This document shows, piece by piece, positions 55,246 through 64,000 of a DNA stretch of 64,000 nucleotides (position 1 is the first letter of the stretch; each line of letters starts with the position of its first letter). The position numbers and the translations under genes were made by a program. Origin of the DNA: Bos javanicus (Eukaryota > Chordata > Mammalia > Artiodactyla > Bovidae); contig NC_083890.1 of the NCBI RefSeq assembly GCF_032452875.1, positions 42,778,483-42,842,482 of the forward strand, in the 5' to 3' direction. The notes beneath the pieces are model-generated. The model was not told where the DNA came from. It ran no database searches and was given only the letters and a program-made list of their open reading frames with translations.

Positions 55246-55439
55246 TAATGGGGAAGCAGCTTGTCATGTGCTTCCTCTGGAGGCTCTGAGTGCTGCTCCT
55301 CCTGCTTCGCTGGAAGCCAGTCAGCCCCAGCCCAGGCTGGGCAGTCAAGTCTGCCTCTGGGATTGCGGGCAGGGGGATGTTTATTAATAATAGTAAATGA
55401 AGCATCATTCATCTCAGCTGCTAAGCATGGCCATCCAAA

Positions 55440-56060
55440 ATGCTCATTTGCTTGTCTTAAACCCTAACTGCCGCTCTGCCACTTCGTGTCATTTCCAGCT
55501 ATACAATCTTGTATATGACCACAGAATGGCCATCGGGCGGCTGAGATCTAATCTTTCTCAGATGCTGATGTATTATATTAGCGTATACCAGGCGTTCCGT
55601 CTTTCTGAATCGGTTCTTATAATAATGGGAATGATAATACCTGCGCGCCGTATCTCACACACAGGTTGAGAGGCGTGAGTACATTTAAAAACGCAGGAAG
55701 AGGCTTTGAACCCCTCGCAGACAGGCATATTATCAATACAAAGGTTTTACTATTTATTACGACTGTCTATCTTTCCTGGGTATTCCATTGTGAAGATTTG
55801 TGGATGGCACTTCATCTTTTTTTTTTTCTTCTTCTTCTTCCTTTTTAAAGGATAAAATTCATTTCTAACTACCTTTTGAAAGCCAATTTATGCTTTGGCC
55901 ATTTGATTAATAGGAGTGAGGAAAACCAGCTCCCCTATCAAAGCGCTTTTGAATAATTCAATGCTCGATATTAAAAGAGGACGGCGCTGCCTGACACGGT
56001 TTACTCTCTACTTTGTGGGGGGAATACGAGCTGCCCCTCCACCCAGATGCATGCCTGGAC
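55440..56060. other. Repeat-free, CpG-retaining island, candidate regulatory DNA
   Basis: No recognisable repeat for about 600 bp apart from a T/C-rich run at 55818-55845. CpGs are retained ('atcgggcggctgag', 'cctgcgcgccgtatc', 'aatgctcgatattaaaagagg'), with TAAT-type cores ('ttgattaatagg', 'gaataattcaatg'). The 60-90-residue frames lack domains. Confidence 0.4.
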
Positions 56061-57960
56061 CCAGGCAGCTCCCTTGTGTACCTCAAGCCCTGTTTCCTGC
56101 CTGGGGTCCAAGTCACAGACCCCAAGGAAGGGATATCTTTCTCTAGCTAGTCCACCCACGAGGGAGCACAAGGTTCACTGTATAGACTAGCTGAGGCTAG
56201 CTTCTCTTTGGGAAGATACAAGGCCAGGCACTGTCCCCACACAGACGTGACCACAAGTCCCTGGTAGACACCCGGCTGGAGCTGACCCTTTGGACCACAG
56301 AGCTCCTGCCCACAGGTGCCGACAGGTGCAGTAGCCCCCAGGGAAAGAGGACTAAGCCGCTGTCCTCTTTGCCTTAGGTAGGGCACAGCCTGCACTGGGA
56401 AATTCAGTCTTTGGTGTTCTATCTCAATGCCTGTTGCGCAGATTAAATGAGAGATGTGTGTACATTACCGGCCACATGACAGCAGTGCTCAAAACGCACT
56501 AACCATCACCCCCTCCCCTCTGCTACTCCGGTTCCTCTTTCACCCTTTCCACGCCAGCCCCTGTGCCCCTAGTCTGCCTTCCTCCTCCTGTTCTTCCTCC
56601 TCCCCTCTCCTTCCCAAACCCAGGCTTCTGGAAGGTTCACATAGACTCCAACTGCATCCCACATCTGTGATGATCTCCTTGCCTCCGTATTCTAATTCGC
56701 TTCATCCTCCCTTAGTTTTCTGGCTTTCTTCCTGGTTTATCAACTTCCTCTGGTTTTAAGGGCATGACGAATGAAAGTGCACGTGATGGGAGTTTTGTGG
56801 GGTTTTTTTTCTCCTTTTATTCTAAGTGCTTTAAAGGCAAAGGCCCCTGTGTATTCAGTGTATTTTCCCCAAAGGATGCTGGAGGTCTCCAAAGCCATAC
56901 ATATGGTGATGGGAGGTAACGGTGCCACGAGGCACTCTGTGGCCTGGGGGACCCCGAGTCCAGCTGGGCCATCCTCGAAGCCAGTGGTGAGGTTCTGACA
57001 GCACTAACCCAACTCAGAAACAGGATGGTTAGTGCTGGTATTCACAACGGCTGAAATCTTCAAGATGTAATGTTTTGAGGAATATCTAAAATATCTACTC
57101 TTGTAATTGAGTCCGTCTGTGTTAAACATTGTCATGGAGGTGTCTTATTTTCCAGTTGAAATAATTTATCAGTTTTACTGTGACTTCATTGATCAGACTG
57201 TAGCGACTGAGGGAGGGACAATTCAGTTCAACTAACAATCACCTGTTTCATTAAGGACAAACTTGTCATCTTTTTCTCAGCTGTCTTACCAGCATCTAGA
57301 GGGATGCTGAGTACCCAATAGTGTCTCTGCTGGTAGGATAAATGACTGAGTGAAGGAGTGAGTAATAACATGTTCATCGTGGTGCCAAACACCCTTGCTT
57401 ACCAAAAGGGGGAGGCCACGTAACGCACACCGACCATCTGTTATGAGAGCAGTTGTGAGTGTGTTTGTGTAGAGTCTTAAGAGAACAAGAACTCTGAACA
57501 GTAAATTGAGTGGCTGAGTGGAGAGGTGGAGGCAGGCTAAATAGGCCATCTTTTCAGGTCACGCATAAAAATTTTAACTGGAAGAAAAACATTTTAATTG
57601 GGAGGATCAATTATTCATAACATTATTCTCAAAATACAGTTAAAAGCCAAAGAACTAGCCATGTGCCGAGCCGTGTGATGGGAAAGCAGAGGCAGCTCCT
57701 TGTGTGTGGGCATCCCACGTGGAGGGCAGTCTCCTGGCCGGGAAAAGGCCACCCAGAGTGGACACGCGGGCCACACCACCACTCCGCCTTTATAACTCCT
57801 CAATCCAAACCATGAAAAGACTTCAGGCACCAGCTTTGTTAACCCAATGCATATGGTGGCTGGATTTTCTTTAATTTTTTTTTTTTCTTGTCCACGGTAA
57901 CTCAAAGGATCAGAACCCCTTCAGGATAATAAGAAGGAAATTACCCGACATCCCCCCCGG
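56061..57960. other. Repeat-poor unassigned sequence
   Basis: No gene is supported. 56500-56620 is C/T-rich. T-runs occur near 56802-56809 and 57874-57887. Confidence 0.35.
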
Positions 57961-57963
57961 ACC

Positions 57964-58448
57964 TGTTTCAGGAAGAGGGATCCCTTCCAGGGCCCGAAAC
58001 TGGGCTCTTGTCTAACGCTCGGAAATGAATTGTCTGAGGAGACACATGTGCTGCCAAAGCAAGAGATTTTATTGGGAAAGGGCACCCGGGTGGAGAGCAG
58101 GAGGGTAAGGGAACCGAGGAGAACTGCTCTGCCACATGGCTCACAGTCTCGGGTTTTATGGTGATGGGATTAGTTTCCAGGTGGTCTTTGGCCAATCATC
58201 CTAATTCAGAGTCTTTCCTGGTGGTGCACGCATCGCTCAGCCAGGATGGGATGCTAGCGAGAGGGCTTCTGGGAAACGGATGGACATGCGGTGTCTGCTT
58301 TAGCCCTTTCCCCAACTCTTCCGGTTGGTGGAGGCTTATTAGTTCCGTGTTCCTTATCAGGATCTCCTGTCATAAAACAACTCATGCAAATGGTTACTAT
58401 GGCGCCTGGCCAGGGCGGGCGGTTTCAGTCAGTGTGCTTCTCCTAACA
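57964..58448 (-). mobile_element. Solo ERV LTR with intact ends and 4-bp duplication
   Basis: On the minus strand the LTR begins tgttaggagaagc and ends ttcctgaaaca (TG...CA). A TATA-like CATAAAA lies at 58154-58160, and the polyadenylation signal AATAAA at 58068-58073 is correctly downstream. GACC flanks both ends (57960-57963 and 58449-58452), the 4-bp target duplication of class I (gamma-like) retroviruses. No gag, pol or env sequence is adjacent. Confidence 0.88.
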
Positions 58449-58517
58449 GACCTGCTGAATTAGAATATCTAGAGGTGGGGATTGGAAATCCACATGAGAA
58501 AACCCAAGTGCCCTCGA

Positions 58518-58641
58518 TGAGTTTTTCCCCCCCCTAGAACTGACCTTAGATTCTAGATTTTACAAAAAAGTGAACAGAGAGTACTAAGTTTCCGTAGCAC
58601 CCTCTGCCCACAGCTTCCCCTAGTATGAACACCTTAGACTG
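58518..58641 (-). mobile_element. Old L1 3' UTR piece, copy 1 of a direct repeat
   Basis: Shares about 83% identity by eye with 58996-59113, including 'agattttacaaaaaagtgaacag' and 'ctctgcccacagc'. This text is typical of old L1 3' UTR in reverse. Confidence 0.65.
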
Positions 58642-58995
58642 GTTGTTGTTACTGTTCGATCATTAAGTCGGGTCTGACTTTTTGACCCCATGGACTGCAG
58701 CACGCCAGACTTCCTGTCCTTCACTGTCTCCCAGAGTTTGCTCAAATTCAGGTCCATTGAGTCAATGATGCCATCCGACCACTTCATCCTCTCCTGCCCA
58801 CTTCTCCTCCTGCCTTCCATCTTTCCCAGCATCAGGGTCTTTCTCAGTGAGTTGGCTCTTCACATTAAGTGGCCAAAGTATTGGAGCTTCAGCTTCAGCC
58901 TCAGTCCTTCCAATGAATATTCAGGGTTGATTTCCTTTAGGATGGACTGGTTTGATCTCCTTGAAGTCAAAGGGACTCTTAAGAGTCTTCTCCAG
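58642..58995 (-). mobile_element. BovB LINE 3' end, 5'-truncated
   Basis: Reads the reverse BovB 3' region: 'tcattaagtcgggtctgac', 'gcagcacgccagacttcc', 'cccagcatcagggtctttc', 'ggatggactggtttgatctcc', 'ctcttaagagtcttctcc'. Confidence 0.9.
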
Positions 58996-59275
58996 TGAGT
59001 TTTTTTTAGAATTGACCTTATGTTTTAGATTTTACAGAAAAAGTGAACAGAGACTACTGTTTCCATAGCATTCTCTGCCCGCGGTTTCTCCTAGTACTAA
59101 CACCTTACATTACTATGGTGCATTTATTATAATTGATGAACCAATACAGAGACATTATTATTAACTCAAGCTCATAGTTTATTCAGATTTCCTTAGTTTC
59201 TACCTAATGTCCTGTTTCTGCTCTAGGATGCCATATTACATTCCCTCAATGATTTTTTGTTTTTATTAATTTTTA
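58996..59275 (-). mobile_element. Old L1 3' UTR, copy 2 and continuation
   Basis: Repeats copy 1, then continues with 'taattgatgaaccaatacagag', 'attattattaactcaagctc' and 'tccttagtttctacctaatgtcc', a well-known old L1 3' UTR segment in reverse. Confidence 0.7.
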
Positions 59276-59545
59276 ATTACAAAGAAAATTTATGAATATA
59301 TTCTCTTATTAAAAGTTAACTATTACTGATGAAAAATCCCTTTAGCCACCCCCAGAGGCAAAAAAATGTCAAAAGTTTAGAGTCTATCCCTGTGGTCATT
59401 GTTCTGTGTGTTCATATCCATAGAGAAATGTCTCAACGGATAGAGTATTCCTTCGCATTTCTAAAACATAAGTTAAATCGTTTTGTTCTGCACATGTTAT
59501 TCAGCTTCTCCCTTTGTTAACTCAGATAGTTACTGATGGTTTTAT
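59276..59545. mobile_element. Probable old LINE fragment
   Basis: 'ttattaatttttaattacaaag' followed by 'cacccccagaggca' and 'gttctgtgtgttcatatcc' resembles old L1-associated sequence. The strand is uncertain. Confidence 0.4.
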
Positions 59546-59557
59546 GCAATGAAACCT

Positions 59558-59830
59558 GCTGCTGCTGCTAAGTCGCTTCAGTCGTGTCCAACTCTGTGCG
59601 ACCCCATAGATGGCAACCCACCAGGCTCCCCCATCCCTGGGATTCTCCAGGCAAGAACACTAGAGTGGGTTGCCATTTCTTTCTCCAATGCATGAAAGTG
59701 AAAAGTGAAAGTGAAGTTGCTCAGTCATGTCTGACTCTTAGCGACCCCATGGACCGCAGCCCACCAGGCTCCTCCGTCCATGGGATTTTCCAGGCAAGAG
59801 TACTGGAGTGGGATGCCATTGCCTTCTCCG
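59558..59830 (-). mobile_element. BOV-A2 SINE
   Basis: Complete dimer with a (GCT)n tail at the left. A perfect 12-bp target duplication gcaatgaaacct lies at 59546-59557 and 59831-59842. Confidence 0.94.
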
Positions 59831-59891
59831 GCAATGAAACCTACCAGATGCTTTTACAGTGAGGTTAAATATCCATAGCTTGAATATGCTA

Positions 59892-59958
59892 TATTTTATT
59901 CGTGAAGATTTACTGATAAGGGCATTACCTTATTTTATTTGTGAGGACTTACTGATAA
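59892..59958 (+). repeat. Local tandem duplication (28-bp unit)
   Basis: Units at 59892-59919 and 59931-59958 share the frame tattttatt-gtga-ga-ttactgataa with three differences. Confidence 0.8.
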
Positions 59959-60057
59959 ACCTTTACACTGTTTAGACTATTTTTTTTTTGCTTCACTACT
60001 ATGAATTTGCAAAGAATACATCCCTGTGCATATGTGGGGCTGTTTCTCTCAGGCCCT

Positions 60058-60405
60058 GTATTCATTCATAGGGGCTGCTATAACAACAACAACAAAACCA
60101 GAAACCGAGTGGCTTAAAAAACTGAACCTTATTGTCCCTGGAGGTTAGAAGTCCAAGATGAAGTTGTTGGCCATGTTCCCCCTGACAGCGCCAGGAAAGA
60201 CCTTTCCCAGGCCTCTCCTAGACTCCACGTGGCCTCCCCCGTGTGTGTCTCTGTGTCTACACTTTTATAAGACCACCAATCATGTTGGATTGGGGTATGA
60301 CCTCATCTTAACTAATCACATCCACAATCACCCTATTTACAAAAAAGGTTACTTCTGAGGGACTGGGCAGGGGAGTGAGGACGCCACCATAAGAATATTA
60401 AGTGG
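60058..60405 (-). mobile_element. MLT1-type (ERVL-MaLR) LTR, minus strand
   Basis: 'ggggctgctataacaacaac', 'ccctggaggttagaagtccaag', 'cacttttataagaccaccaatc', 'tgacctcatcttaactaatc' and 'aaaaggttacttctgaggg' are reverse MLT1 blocks. Confidence 0.82.
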
Positions 60406-60409
60406 ACAC

Positions 60410-61024
60410 AGCAACCCTGTTGGTAAAGCATGTCTTTGAGCATGTGCTAAAATACACGTGCATTTAAATATTAGTAAACGATATGCGTGTGCAGTTGTAC
60501 ACCTGTGCCTTATAGAACCTCCTTAGTCCAGCTCCCCAGGAAACAGACACCCAGGCTCTGAGCTGTGCACACTTGGATGTTAGTGGAGAGAGGAGGTGAG
60601 CTCCATGCAATTGCCAGCAAGGGCTCAGCGGGTCCCTGGAGTTCAGGGTTGGATGGCCACTCAGTGCTGCCTAGAACTGAGGCAAGGGGCTGGGCTCTCT
60701 ACCCCCACGTTGACCAGTCACCGGACACAGGTTGCCCAGGTTGGGCAAGGCAGCTCCCCTGGGCCAAGGGCAATCCCCTAGGTGTTGCTCAGCCATGAGT
60801 CTTTGGCAGTCACTCTTCCTGCCAGCTGGGGAACCAGCTAGAAAGGGCATCTAGGCTGTGCTCCACAGCACCTTCCTCAAACACAGACTCTCAACAAGAC
60901 ATTTAAAAGGATGGTGTACAGTCAAACTCAAACAGAAGTTACCATACTTTGCCTGATACTGAATGAGGCTGGTCGATCCCCCGAGATACACAGAATCTAC
61001 CTTCTAGACCATGGCTGGGCCATA
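60410..61024. other. Unassigned sequence, no gene seen
   Basis: No nameable repeat or defended exon. Confidence 0.35.
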
Positions 61025-61040
61025 GAGAATATGCATTTTA

Positions 61041-61233
61041 TTTATTTATTTATTGTTTACCATGGGCCATTTTTAAAATCTTCATTGAACTTATTACAAC
61101 ATTGTTTCTGTTTTATATTTTGGGTTTTTTGGCCACAAAGCACGTAGGATCTTAACTCCCCAACCAGGGATCAAGCCCACACCTCCTGCCTTCAAAGGTG
61201 AAGTCTTAACCACCTGACTGCCAGGGAAGCCTG
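61041..61233 (-). mobile_element. CHR SINE with 16-bp target duplication
   Basis: Begins with a TTTA run (its tail), then 'cttcattgaacttattacaac', 'ttttttggccacaaagcacg', 'gatcttaactccccaacc', 'gggatcaagcccacacctcc' and the head 'ctgactgccagggaagcc'. Flanks gagaatatgcatttta (61025-61040) and gagaacatgcatttta (61234-61249) differ by one base. Confidence 0.92.
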
Positions 61234-61249
61234 GAGAACATGCATTTTA

Positions 61250-61570
61250 AATTTTTAGCAGAAACTGCCAACGGTCTCTGGCTACACAACATTATACTCC
61301 CATCAGGAGTATTTCATTATCTCATATTCTTATGAGATGAGATGGTACCCATTTCATTACCTCATATTCTTACCAACCCTTGAAATTATCAAACTTCTCA
61401 AGTTTTTCACCAATACTGAGTGTAAGAACATCTCATCCCTCTAATTTCCATTTCCCTGATAGAAAGGTTGAGAGTCTTTATTGTGAATTACATCTTCCCA
61501 TCTTCTCCGCTCATTTTTTGAGTTGTCTTTTCCTTACTGACTTGTAGACATTACTTAGATCTTTGAATAT
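61250..61570. mobile_element. Probable old L1 fragment with a local duplication
   Basis: 'atttccatttccctgatag' and 'ttgagttgtcttttccttactgac' recall old L1 3' sequence. 61311-61332 and 61351-61372 are a 22-bp duplication with one mismatch. Confidence 0.45.
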
Positions 61571-61572
61571 TG

Positions 61573-62128
61573 TGTTGTAGCCACGCGTTCTGGGAAACAA
61601 ACTCACTCAGGAAGGACAATGCAGATAGTGGAGTGCAGTTTATTACACCGGCAGGCCCAAGTCAGAGTCTCCTCTTAGCCAAGGGCCCCGACCAGCATTT
61701 GTGAAACTCTTTTATACCCTATGTGTACATGTCTGAACCCACCTCCCCAAATTCTCTGAAACTAGTCTGAACAAAGGAAAAGAAAGATACAATCAAAGTT
61801 AACCCGTGATTCACATGCCTTAAGCCTAGGTAGTTAACAGTGGACAATTATCAATAGGCCTGTGGTCATACCCCAACAAGCATAATAGAATTTATGATTC
61901 TATTTGGTTACACAGATAATTAGTGTATTCTTTTAGGCAATGGAGAGTGTAGATACGAGCCCTGGGGCTCGTCCATCGGGTGGGTGGGGGGGCAGCTGGT
62001 AGTGGTCTGGTTTTCCAGTCGGTATGTCGTTTCCATAAATACTGGGCATAGAGCTCAAAGTCCACAGTCCCGCCCAAGGTGGAGTCCTGCTTTCAAGATG
62101 GAGTCTGTTCTGTCTTTTTCCTCCTTCA
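61573..62128 (-). mobile_element. Ruminant ERV LTR
   Basis: On the minus strand: start near tgaaggaggaaaaag, TATAAAAG at 61709-61716, AATAAA at 61639-61644 and an end at gtggctacaaca. This is the order U3-TATA-R-polyA-U5 of a retroviral LTR. No internal genes are adjacent, and no clean target duplication was found. Confidence 0.75.
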
Positions 62129-62254
62129 GTTGAACCATCATTCACTCTTCAGCACAGTAAAATCTGATGACCACACTCCCGTTCTTTCCCTGAAAGCTCT
62201 CTTCTCATCTTCCCTGATGAGTGTGTCCCCGAGACTAACTAGACAGCTCTGGTA

Positions 62255-62440
62255 TCGACGACTTGGACCCAGAAGACTTGGGGCCTCAGCCCCTGTCGTC
62301 ACTTACTAGGGACAACACAGGCATGAGCACTTAGGTGGTTGACACGGTCTCTCCGATCCTCAGTTTTCTAAGAAAACATGGGGATCATTCCCCCTCTCAA
62401 GATTGTTTTGAGAATTTACCCACATTGTGTATGTGAAATC
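62255..62440 (+). mobile_element. MIR SINE
   Basis: 'cctcagttttctaagaaaacatggggatcattccccctctc' with 'attgttttgagaatt' is the MIR core in forward order. Confidence 0.6.
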
Positions 62441-62715
62441 TTTATGGTTACGGCTTATTTTTTGGCCTTTATGATAAAAATATAGGAGTCTGTATAGGTA
62501 CATTCTCTCCCCACTGCCTGGGATTCATTCATCACTCATTTCTTCATTTGTTTATGATTCACTAAAGGGAAATTTATTACTGCTCACCACCTGCTGTGTT
62601 AAGCATTGATGGCTAATGTGGTTCCCACCCTGAAAGAGGCCAATGGGGAGAGTGGATTAAAAAAAAAATAGAGTCCACTTATTAAAGATAATGGAGAAAC
62701 TTTGCATTCTTTCTT
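62441..62715. other. Unassigned sequence, no gene seen
   Basis: An A-run lies at 62660-62668. Nothing else is recognised. Confidence 0.35.
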
Positions 62716-62719
62716 GTCG

Positions 62720-63540
62720 TGTTTCAGAGGACTTTTATAAATGAAAGCGGGGTCCAGCTGCTCACTGCTCAAAAGCCAATAAAGAGGCCAGTTTGGTGGA
62801 AAAGAAAGTTTGCTTTATTTTGGATACTGGCAACCAGGGAGGGAGGGCAGACATCTGTCCAAAGGCTGACTCTCTCCCCGCAAGCCTGCAATTAGTGGGC
62901 AAGAGCTTTTATAGTCTGGGGAAGGGGCTACATGCAGAAACAGCACAGTCAGTTCTGACAGTCATCTTGGAATTAGTCATCAGTGGTCTGACCAGCATCA
63001 TCTTGATTAAGCACAGTTAGTCTTTGGTTCCAGGGTCAGTTTGTTCCCATTTCCTAGAGGCTAGTTCTTGGAATTGTGACATATGCCATGGCTACCATCT
63101 AGTCATCGTGCAGTTAGCTTCTCACCGGGTGGGGGTTTCAGTATCCATGAGACAGCCCATAGGATATGGCTTAGGTATTATCTATAGCCCTTGGGAAAGA
63201 GCTAAAGGTCCCCTTGACTGTGCTTAATGACTAAACTATTACTGTTTGGTCTCCTCTGACTGTTTTCCTTTGTTTCTGCCTGTTCTCACTTCTCTGATTA
63301 AACTTATTCTTTAGCTAAGGTTTTTGCACAGATAAAAGGCAGGCAGAGGATGTGGAGGGCAAGGACCTGCCCATTAAGGTCCTGCTCCATTTTACTTTTG
63401 CCCCTCCAAGCCTTGGCCTGGAGGGAGAGAACCATACATACAAATGCCTCCTGAATGTGAAGAATCAGAACTTGATATTCCCTGAGCCAGGCCTTAGCCC
63501 TGGGCAGTGTGACTGGGCTAGAAGAGACATGTAGGAATTT
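62720..63540 (-). mobile_element. Ruminant ERV LTR, U3 boundary unclear
   Basis: On the minus strand the sequence shows TATAAAAG at 62906-62913 and AATAAA at 62814-62819, with an end near cctctgaaaca (left border at 62720). The U3 extends to about 63540 or further right, since I see no terminal TG with a matching duplication. Confidence 0.65.
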
Positions 63541-64000
63541 CCTAACTCCTCTCGCACATTCAGCCTCCTGGTCACAAACAGTTTAGGCAGCCTGGCCGTC
63601 TTCCTAGCTCCCTCTTCCCCACTGTGCCAGCGAGGAGGTAGAGAAGGCCACTAGCTGTGCCCAGGCGGCTGGCTACTGCAGGGGATCTGATGTCTGCCCT
63701 GCAGGTCTGGCCACATCCTTCTCTCTCTCAAGTGCCCCTGAGTATTTAAGCCATCCGTCAGCTTATTTGTGATGAAAGGGAGGACAGATTCAATCCTGAA
63801 AGGAAACCATGTTTTCCAATCACGGTGTTATCAGAGAACCTTGCCTTTCTAGTAAGCAGGGTTTTGTCCCTCTTAATAAAGGATTACTTTCCCATTTTCC
63901 TGTCGGTCTTGAGTTAGCGCTCTGCTGGTTATAAAAGCATGGTCTTTTCAAGAAGTGGTGAGAAATTCTATGACACTGAAGATTCAATAAGCTCCGCTGG
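63541..64000. other. Unassigned sequence to the window end
   Basis: It may include more of the LTR U3 or be unique DNA. No gene is supported. Confidence 0.3.

Noticed and set aside
3457..59830. Regularly recurring ~200-280-bp units suggestive of an array or CRISPR-like system
   Set aside because: Units are dispersed, in both orientations and individually bracketed by different target duplications. They are SINE retroposons.
57964..63540. A complete endogenous provirus between the three LTRs
   Set aside because: The LTRs differ from each other, and the DNA between them is BovB, BOV-A2, MLT1, CHR and old L1, with no gag, pol or env traces.
1..64000. Prokaryotic, phage or plasmid features
   Set aside because: Repeat content, low coding density and microsatellites are decisive for a ruminant nuclear genome.

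Overview
This window is mammalian nuclear DNA from a bovid ruminant (cattle, sheep, goat or a close relative). The diagnosis rests on dozens of lineage-specific retroposons: Bov-tA SINEs, dimeric BOV-A2 SINEs, BovB LINE 3' ends, tRNA-Glu-derived CHR SINEs and ruminant endogenous-retrovirus LTRs. They lie over older shared mammalian repeats (MIR, L2, old L1, MLT1/MLT2-type LTRs, MER5A and other hAT relics). I cannot tell the species or chromosome from the sequence alone.

I found no protein-coding gene, exon series, rRNA, tRNA gene, CRISPR array or prokaryotic operon. The longest open frames are repeat-derived (for example a BovB reverse-transcriptase fragment near 40.6-41.0 kb) or unsupported chance frames. 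The window reads as an intergenic or deep intronic stretch, roughly alternating repeat clusters with repeat-poor islands.

Layout: 0-5.3 kb has an hAT relic, a twin-primed (5'-inverted) L1 and several SINEs. 5.3-13.3 kb is mostly repeat-poor, with an intact-ended hAT relic (8.3-8.6 kb) and a CpG-retaining block (9.9-10.3 kb). 13.5-22.4 kb has SINE-riddled MLT1 and ERV-type LTRs, a 59-bp CHR insertion, a poly(A)-only insertion and two repeat-free conserved-looking islands (16.6-17.3 and 20.1-20.5 kb). 22.4-26.2 kb is largely unique, including the strongest enhancer-like island (24.9-25.5 kb). 26.2-37.8 kb has LTRs, old L1 pieces, CHR and SINEs. 37.8-43.5 kb has a BovB relic, unique DNA and an hAT relic. 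43.5-55 kb is SINE-rich around an old L1 that carries two successive insertions at one site. 55.4-56.1 kb is another unique, CpG-retaining island. 57.9-63.5 kb has three ruminant ERV LTRs on the minus strand, a BovB copy bracketed by a ~120-bp direct repeat, BOV-A2, MLT1 and CHR.

The history is layered: MIR/L2/hAT/old L1 first, then MLT and ERV LTRs, then BovB/Bov-tA/CHR, with BOV-A2 among the youngest. Several insertions are still bracketed by target-site duplications readable in the sequence. The repeat-free islands, which keep CpGs and homeodomain-like TAATTA and SOX-like ACAAT motifs, are the best candidates for function, as distal regulatory elements. That is inference and needs cross-species alignment. 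Repeat names come from recognition of consensus features, not from a database search.
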